Below, piece by piece: positions 14,501-17,676 of a stretch of 17,676 bases of DNA. A program made the position numbers and the translations under genes. The notes beneath the pieces were generated by a model, which did no database searches, was not told the DNA's origin, and saw only the letters and a list, made by a program, of their open reading frames with translations. Position 1 is the first letter of the stretch, and each line of letters starts with the position of its first letter. Source of the DNA: Verrucomicrobiales bacterium (GTDB lineage: Bacteria; Verrucomicrobiota; Verrucomicrobiia; Verrucomicrobiales; V1-33); NCBI GenBank assembly GCA_028293305.1, contig JAQGPD010000504.1:1-17676 (forward strand), given 5' to 3'.

Positions 14501-14949
14501 TTTATATGGATGAACTCTATACCTGGGATGGATGGGTCTCCATGGTGGGCGTGGGCATGGAACCGCTCACTAAAAAGTTGACTCCTGACACTTTCCGGAT
14601 GTCCGGCCCGATCGATGAACTGACCGTGAAGGCCTATGGCGATACGACGACACTGTATCAGGCGACGCTGGATCTGCATGTCACCAAGCCGGGCCAGATG
14701 CATCTGCTGGCGCTGGATGAATTGAAGGACAGGATCGACGCGCTGGGCGGGGTGAGTGCGGATCTGGGACAAATCAGCCTGGCGACGCTGCGCGATTTTC
14801 CTTACACCGGCTGCTCTGGGCAGTTGAAATTATTTGGCACGGAAGGCGTGGGCAAACTGGCCCTGACAGGTCCGACGGGTTCCAGGACATTCAATTTAAA
14901 GCTGCACGACTATCGCGCGAAAATGCCAAAAACGGCAGCACCGTTTTAA
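11584..14949 (+). CDS. Large AsmA-like membrane-anchored envelope protein
   Basis: A 1121-residue protein with a basic N-terminus, one membrane helix (about 19-42, ending in a Trp-rich WWWR) and then a very long beta-strand-rich body expected outside the cytoplasm. The body alternates short amphipathic strands with Pro/Ala-rich linkers, for example near residues 240-265, 465-520 and 650-665. Two places hold single cysteines (GGMTCGG and YTGCSG). The C-terminal part (MSGPIDELTVKAYGDTT, FGTEGVGKLALTGPTG) reads like the repeating strands of AsmA/TamB-type proteins, which form long hydrophobic grooves carrying lipids between membranes. This family link is by overall layout, not by a clear motif, and is my inference. 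A TAGACT at 11572-11577, 6 nt before the ATG, could be a -10 box. A possible terminator follows at 14952-14989. Confidence 0.75.
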   Translation: MSASPPPSATRRPRRWWRRLGWVFLSVMVLVAALGVGSWWWRVELVNGFLKDPSSVWRVRIAQLDWEGGRLVGRGIVVSHADQAEPVFSADAVSATGDVEALKAGRLGDVVAVNPKVFWRAGLRSDPASAKPPLTGPMVEWNSLSLNGGEVDVAREGDWSFSGKVSGAGGGGAWLYEGRLALAPQDVSVKDGVYRMILPDGMVDRLEVRAEQVDLSGSVEAATGTLEVSKARLTRAKVLAEGGAAGPVKQGSGATAANAQATEPSEDEGVSVISGVVISDLAAPGLEAMGRFPWEAGLRGNLSVGHFQAGDGLVFELGGIHLAGASADLPTGGKVPALEVSGRMTGGKPVLEKLDFSGVEIPDAAELLRLLGQPVPAGVAGYFKAEGRLKDLSWDGEKVVSGSEQSLTLSGLEVAGPGYGKASLEKLVLGAVPDEMRDARRLRRLEVSKPVADLEIAATPPAVADAALEAEKSPVATPADDLSGGPAGEKGIAAAAAPLLPPAAVPSEVEPSLSVGPDAAPERPAWEGWTADLLTVTEGSFAATLPQFSGARVTSAFAVATTPDEAPPAEGEAVAGPHYQVSLVKPVLIHPAYPDQPVALAGLIQLTASAAGLWGKREIDSLTLAGSRMQIGEALFRLVNALPTGPATAVPPPRTSEAAPVEEPEKTTTGVMTRPWRLKQFVLEDTLIQLDHLGDGRRLDIPVKRQEFRDLPLDSTALAKVNRVYKIEVPNITLYSPFSAGQKVAVLDTNYIQFTPAGLMERRLDRVDLMLPSLYAGQPLFDFVDAARQRFTAMASVPAPAPLPLLVDTESRSPTVLSALASVSPAEAAEAGAEWEIPFYTESGKVFVAPKGFPWPNLPVIPFRNARDAKGKPVPFLLHGESFHGELSIEPGWYEFPEYKVRLRLSDRGRIVFNTPQKDRDNNLTEVFEKNTLIFRQLQIDEAWLSITYDARGIYAKFGGMTCGGTISGGVNLYMDELYTWDGWVSMVGVGMEPLTKKLTPDTFRMSGPIDELTVKAYGDTTTLYQATLDLHVTKPGQMHLLALDELKDRIDALGGVSADLGQISLATLRDFPYTGCSGQLKLFGTEGVGKLALTGPTGSRTFNLKLHDYRAKMPKTAAPF

Positions 14950-14951
14950 GG

Positions 14952-14989
14952 GCAGGATGCCGTGGCTTATTGCCAGGCTGCGCTTTTTT
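14952..14989 (+). terminator. Possible Rho-independent terminator after the AsmA-like gene
   Basis: An imperfect hairpin pairs GCAG with CTGC (14952-14955/14978-14981) and TGGC with GCCA (14963-14966/14972-14975) around a TTATT loop. It is followed, after GC, by six T (14984-14989). It starts just after the stop at 14947-14949. The stem is interrupted, so the call is tentative. Confidence 0.4.
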
Positions 14990-15033
14990 GTGGTTTCCCG
15001 GGGCCACCCGGTGGACTACGCGATGGCTTGGGA

Positions 15034-15285
15034 TCAGCCCGGGTGCTTTCCGATCTGCTCCGGCGTGGGTTCGCCATTGGTCTCAAGGATCTGCAGGGCG
15101 CGGGGTAGTAATTCCTCTGTAGGGACTTCCACCATTTGGCCGTCACGGTATTGGATAACCGGCAAACCAAGGCGGTGATTTTCCAAAACGACGTCCGCGT
15201 AGGCCCGATTCATGGCCCGCAATGCCCCCAGTGTTTCCGGGGGGAAACTGTTGAGGACGACGGGCGATGCGGTAGGGGTTTTCAT
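15034..15285 (-). CDS. Small protein of unknown function downstream of phd-vapC
   Basis: An 83-residue protein with no recognised domain. It has a short helix region (ETLGALRAMNRAYADVVLENHRLG, about 17-40), a strand-like segment LPVIQYRDGQMVEV (41-54) and then PTEELLPRALQIL. The pattern of a helix followed by 'x-D-G-x-h-V-x-h-P-x-E-E-L' occurs in small antitoxin-like or accessory proteins, but I cannot assign it to a family. It starts 33 bp after the vapC stop on the same strand, so it may be the third gene of that operon. The ATG is at 15283-15285 and there is no strong Shine-Dalgarno. Confidence 0.6.
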   Translation of the reverse strand: MKTPTASPVVLNSFPPETLGALRAMNRAYADVVLENHRLGLPVIQYRDGQMVEVPTEELLPRALQILETNGEPTPEQIGKHPG

Positions 15286-15318
15286 TGCGGTGCTGATTCA
15301 AGCTCTATGAGGGCCCCA

Positions 15319-15738
15319 TCATTCTTCACCTTCCCATGGATTGCGCGTCTTCATCTCCGAAGGGAAGTCCCGGGTGTTCCGTGTGACTACAGTTAGGTGA
15401 TGCACCAATGCGGTGGTAGCGATCAGGCTGTCCATCACATCCATGTTGAAGCCATTGGATTCGTGTTTGGCGTATAATTTGCCCCAAGCTTTCATTGTGG
15501 GCGTGTCCAGCTCAATCAGTTGATCCTTGAAATCCCGTTCCATGGATTCCGCCCAAACGACGAGGCTCCGTTTTCGCTTTCCCTCCGGCAGGCGATGTAT
15601 TCCTTTCCATATTTCCCCTAACGTCACGCAGGAAATACAGCATTCGTGGGAATGGATGGCGATCCAAGCCAACACAGATTCGTCGGGGTGCTTCGCCGTG
15701 GCTTCGCAGACAACATTCGTATCCAACAAATATTTCAT
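15319..15738 (-). CDS. VapC-type PIN-domain ribonuclease toxin
   Basis: A 139-residue PIN-domain protein. The acidic active-site residues are D6 (MKYLLDTNVV), E42 (VTLGEIWKGI), D103 (NMDVMDSLIATTA) and D124 in TRNTRDF. This matches Mg2+-dependent RNases such as VapC, which cleave tRNA or rRNA and stop growth when not held by their antitoxin. It begins 3 bp after the antitoxin stop, the usual arrangement for a tightly co-translated pair. Length and order match type II toxin-antitoxin modules. Two neighbouring cysteines (HECCISC) are an unusual detail with no known role. Confidence 0.93.
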   Translation of the reverse strand: MKYLLDTNVVCEATAKHPDESVLAWIAIHSHECCISCVTLGEIWKGIHRLPEGKRKRSLVVWAESMERDFKDQLIELDTPTMKAWGKLYAKHESNGFNMDVMDSLIATTALVHHLTVVTRNTRDFPSEMKTRNPWEGEE

Positions 15739-15741
15739 GCT

Positions 15742-15999
15742 CTATTGGCCGAAATTGATTTTCCGGGGCAGTCGTTTGACGTGTTTTCCCACCAAGGGGC
15801 TTAAGTCTTCCGGGCATTCCCTCAGGGCGGCGGCCAAAGATTTGCGCGGTGCGATGGAGCGTTGATATTCGTCGGCGGAAATGATCACGACCGCTGGTTT
15901 TCCGTGCTTGGTGACGGTCTGTGCGCCTTTGTTGAGCACTGTTTCCACAAGTTCACTGAAGCGGCTTTTTGCCTCCTGTAATTGCCATGTGCCAGCCAT
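15742..15999 (-). CDS. Phd/YefM-family antitoxin
   Basis: An 85-residue antitoxin. The N-terminal DNA-binding and dimerisation part is clear: WQLQEAKSRFSELVETVLNKGAQTVTKHGKPAVVIISADEYQ (about 5-46). The C-terminal tail (RKSLAAALRECPEDLSPL... to INFGQ) should fold on the partner toxin and block it. Antitoxins of this kind also repress their own promoter alone or with the toxin. It precedes the VapC-like gene by 3 bp. The ATG at 15997-15999 lies within a few bases of the predicted transcription start and has no Shine-Dalgarno, so translation may be leaderless. Confidence 0.93.
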   Translation of the reverse strand: MAGTWQLQEAKSRFSELVETVLNKGAQTVTKHGKPAVVIISADEYQRSIAPRKSLAAALRECPEDLSPLVGKHVKRLPRKINFGQ

Positions 16000-16004
16000 A
16001 ATTC

Positions 16005-16040
16005 GATATGATATCAGAAGAATCTGACCTGTCTAGTCAG
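16005..16040 (-). promoter_or_regulatory. Candidate phd-vapC promoter with two inverted-repeat operators
   Basis: On the - strand, -35 TAGACA (16035-16030) and -10 TATCAT (16013-16008) are 16 nt apart, putting the transcription start at about 16001, next to the ATG. The odd palindrome GATATGATATC (16005-16015) covers the -10. A second inverted repeat, CTGAC with GTCAG and 7 nt between them (16024-16040), covers the -35. Both are well placed for autorepression by the Phd-like antitoxin. Confidence 0.5.
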
Positions 16041-16078
16041 AACGGGAACCCTTGTGCTAGAGTTCAGTCCACCTTTGA

Positions 16079-17224
16079 TCACCTGCCGGCGAGTTCGTTG
16101 TAGATGGATTCGAGGTTTTGGATTTGGGTGCGGTGCTCGAAGTTTTGGCGGACGTGGGAGGCGGCGTTTTGGCTGAGGGATTGCCAGAGGCCGGGCTGGG
16201 AGGCGAGGCGGAGGAGGTTGTCCAGGAAGCGGTCGCCGTCGCGTTCCTCGACGAGGAGGCCGGTGAGGTTGTCGGTGACGGCTTCCGGGATGCCGCCGTG
16301 GAGGGTGGCGAGGACGGGGAGGCCGGTGGCCATGGCTTCCAGCATGGAGTTGGGGATGCCTTCCTGGTTTTGGTCAGGGGGGGTCTGGCTGGGGTGGAGG
16401 AAGGCGTGGGAGTTTTGATAGAGCCGGCAGAGGGAGGGGGTGTTGAGAAAGCCGGTGAAGGTGATTTTGTCTGAAATTTGGAGTTCCTGGGCCAGTTTTT
16501 CGAGGTCGGGACGGAGGGGGCCTTCGCCGGCGATGGTGAAGTGGCTTTTGGGATAGGTGCGGCAGAAGTGGGCGAAGGCGGTGAGCGAGAGGGCGAGGCC
16601 TTTTTTCTCGATGAGGCGGCAGGCTTGGATGAAGCGCCAGGCGCCGTCGGCGGGGAAGGGTCGGTCCGGGGCGACGGGGAAGGCGTCCATGGGGATGCCG
16701 GTGCGGTTCATGCGGATTTTCCCGGCGGGGCAGCCGAGGTCCAGGAGCCTGTCCTTCAAGGAGTGGGAGCGGGCGAGGACGAGGGGGACGGTTTGGAGGA
16801 GGGTGCGGAGGCGGTCGACGTATCCGGGTTGGTCGGCGCGGGGCATGACGTCGGCTCCATGGAAGGAGACGAGGGTGGGGAGTTCCGGGTGGTGTTGAAG
16901 GAAAGGGAGGAGGTGGACGCCGGTGTGGCCGAAGTAGATGTGGAGGAGGTCGGGCCGGCGGCGGTCGAGGATGCGGGTGAGGGAGCGGTATTCGCCGCGG
17001 TAGACGAGGGGGGCTTCGCGGCGGATGTATTTGAGGTGGAAGCGGCGGATGAAGTTGCTGCGGGCGGGGGGGATGACTTCGATGTCCGGGAAGGGGAATT
17101 TTTCGGGCGACTGACGCTGTTTGGTCAGGATGAAGGTCTTATGCTGCTGGAGGCCGGTGACTTGGCGATAGATGTGCAGCATTTCCGGTTTGAGGAAGGT
17201 GGTGCAGTAGCTGGCGACGAGCAT
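16079..17224 (-). CDS. Glycosyltransferase family 4 (GT-B fold)
   Basis: A 381-residue retaining glycosyltransferase. The N-terminal acceptor domain covers about 1-185, and includes LHIYFGHTGVHLLP and VSFHGADVMPR, where F-H-G-A is the common acceptor-side loop. The C-terminal donor domain has FIQACRLIEKKGL (198-210), FTIAGEGPLRPDLEKL (229-244) and the diagnostic E-x7-E pair E288...E296 in EGIPNSMLEAMATGLPV. It probably transfers a nucleotide-activated sugar onto a lipid- or polysaccharide-linked acceptor at the inner membrane, as for lipopolysaccharide, capsule or exopolysaccharide synthesis. No other polysaccharide gene is in the window. Donor and acceptor are unknown. The ATG at 17222-17224 is immediately preceded by the octamer array at 17232-17295. 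Confidence 0.93.
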   Translation of the reverse strand: MLVASYCTTFLKPEMLHIYRQVTGLQQHKTFILTKQRQSPEKFPFPDIEVIPPARSNFIRRFHLKYIRREAPLVYRGEYRSLTRILDRRRPDLLHIYFGHTGVHLLPFLQHHPELPTLVSFHGADVMPRADQPGYVDRLRTLLQTVPLVLARSHSLKDRLLDLGCPAGKIRMNRTGIPMDAFPVAPDRPFPADGAWRFIQACRLIEKKGLALSLTAFAHFCRTYPKSHFTIAGEGPLRPDLEKLAQELQISDKITFTGFLNTPSLCRLYQNSHAFLHPSQTPPDQNQEGIPNSMLEAMATGLPVLATLHGGIPEAVTDNLTGLLVEERDGDRFLDNLLRLASQPGLWQSLSQNAASHVRQNFEHRTQIQNLESIYNELAGR

Positions 17225-17231
17225 GGTTGGA

Positions 17232-17295
17232 AAATTTGGAAATTTGGAAATTTGGAAATTTGAAAATTAAGAAATTAAGAAATTTGGAAATAGGG
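17232..17295. repeat. Octamer tandem array just upstream of the glycosyltransferase start
   Basis: Seven full 8-bp units in strict register: AAATTTGG three times, AAATTTGA, AAATTAAG twice, AAATTTGG, then a decayed eighth copy. The AT-rich block contrasts with the GC-rich surroundings and starts 7 bp before the glycosyltransferase ATG, so it lies in its 5' leader or promoter. Confidence 0.9.
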
Positions 17296-17336
17296 GGTGC
17301 TGACTGCTTCCGGGCTGGGGGCTGGACTTTGCATTG

Positions 17337-17413
17337 CAGCTGACGACTGATATTTGGATTCTGAATTCTGAATTCTGATCGCTGACCGCCGACGGCCGAT
17401 TGCTGACCTCTGA
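17337..17413. repeat. Heptamer tandem array with CTGA core
   Basis: Eleven in-register 7-bp units ending mostly in CTGA: CAGCTGA, CGACTGA, TATTTGG, ATTCTGA three times, TCGCTGA, CCGCCGA, CGGCCGA, TTGCTGA and CCTCTGA. The first three bases vary freely while the period is kept. The CTGA core is shared with the right half of the element at 6918-7015. It lies between rpsU and the glycosyltransferase gene. Confidence 0.85.
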
Positions 17414-17447
17414 CGGCTTTTGGTCCGGGGCGTGGGTGTGGGGCAAT

Positions 17448-17478
17448 AAAAAAGCTCCGGCGGGGCCGGAGCTTTTTA
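17448..17478 (-). terminator. Rho-independent terminator after rpsU (bidirectional form)
   Basis: A perfect stem AGCTCCGG/CCGGAGCT (17453-17460 with 17466-17473) closes the loop CGGGG and is extended by A/T pairs. Read on the - strand it is followed by TTTTT (complement of 17452-17448) about 36 bases after the rpsU stop. A T-run also exists on the + side. Confidence 0.9.
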
Positions 17479-17513
17479 AAAAGGGTCTTTCGCGTGGTGC
17501 CGGGGCTGAAGGC

Positions 17514-17676
17514 CTAGGGGACGAAGCGGTATTTTTGATTCTTTTTCTTGGCGGCGGACTTGGCCTTGCGTTTTTTGCGCTGGGTCAGGGTCTCGTGCTG
17601 ACGGCGGCGGCGGAATTCTTCGAGGGTGCCTTCAGTCTCGATTTTGGACTTGAGGCGTTTGAGAGCGCGGTCGATG
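17514..17676 (-). CDS. rpsU: Small ribosomal subunit protein bS21 (5' end outside window)
   Basis: Reverse-strand translation of the right edge gives 53 residues of bS21 and a TAG stop at 17514-17516. Visible are IDRALKRLKSKIETEGTLEEFRRRR, QHETLTQRKKRKAKSAAKKK and the end NQKYRFVP. The spacing and very basic composition match bS21, which sits near the anti-Shine-Dalgarno end of 16S rRNA and takes part in initiation on structured mRNAs. About 10-15 N-terminal residues lie beyond the window. A strong terminator follows at 17448-17478. Confidence 0.95.
   Translation of the reverse strand, partial: IDRALKRLKSKIETEGTLEEFRRRRQHETLTQRKKRKAKSAAKKKNQKYRFVP

Noticed and set aside
16118..17263. Long + strand frames opposite the glycosyltransferase
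   Set aside because: They are antisense shadows with Gly/Glu/Val/Ala bias; the GT4 motifs on the - strand are unambiguous.

Overview
The window looks like a piece of chromosome from a GC-rich Gram-negative bacterium, most likely a Verrucomicrobium. The case rests on a PEP-CTERM sorting tail at the left edge, an Alphaproteobacteria/Gammaproteobacteria-style YidC with a large periplasmic domain, and several large conserved-but-uncharacterised envelope proteins. Shine-Dalgarno sequences are weak or absent before most starts. No rRNA, tRNA, CRISPR array, insertion sequence or prophage gene was recognised.

Layout. (1) 1-471, + strand: the C-terminal end of a PEP-CTERM surface protein. (2) 762-8320, all on the - strand: reading in transcription order, a coiled-coil membrane protein (8320-7112); a TraB/GumN-family protein that is frameshifted (6749-5653); then the classical ribosome/membrane-insertion block rpmH-rnpA-yidD-yidC-khpB (5471-1569), ending at a strong terminator (1519-1548); then an AlkD-like DNA alkylation repair protein (1469-762). 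(3) 8489-14949, + strand: an A-type Fe-S carrier (IscA/ErpA type), an HscB-like J-domain protein, a D-2-hydroxyacid dehydrogenase, an HNH endonuclease-like protein with substituted zinc cysteines, and a 1121-residue AsmA-like membrane-anchored protein. (4) 15034-17676, - strand: the 5' end of rpsU at the right edge, a GT4 glycosyltransferase, and a Phd-VapC toxin-antitoxin pair followed by a small unknown gene.

How genes fit together. bL34, RnpA, YidD, YidC and KhpB form the conserved module near rpmH in many bacteria: a ribosomal protein, the tRNA 5'-processing protein, two membrane-insertion factors and an RNA-binding protein. Here the usually compact rpmH-rnpA junction is opened to 396 bp. 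It contains a terminator-like hairpin and a 15-unit heptamer array, which suggests rpmH is partly uncoupled from the genes behind it. The IscA-type carrier and HscB-like protein probably act together in iron-sulphur cluster maturation.

The most unusual structural theme is intergenic DNA built of strictly in-register short tandem repeats: heptamers at 5045-5149, 6918-7015 and 17337-17413, octamers at 17232-17295 and pentamers at 632-655. One heptamer locus folds back as a 26-bp inverted repeat with one mismatch. A second theme is that candidate sigma70-type promoters with a 16-nt spacer sit so close to the iscA-like and phd starts that their mRNAs would be leaderless or nearly so. I found no convincing new multi-gene defence or biosynthetic system.
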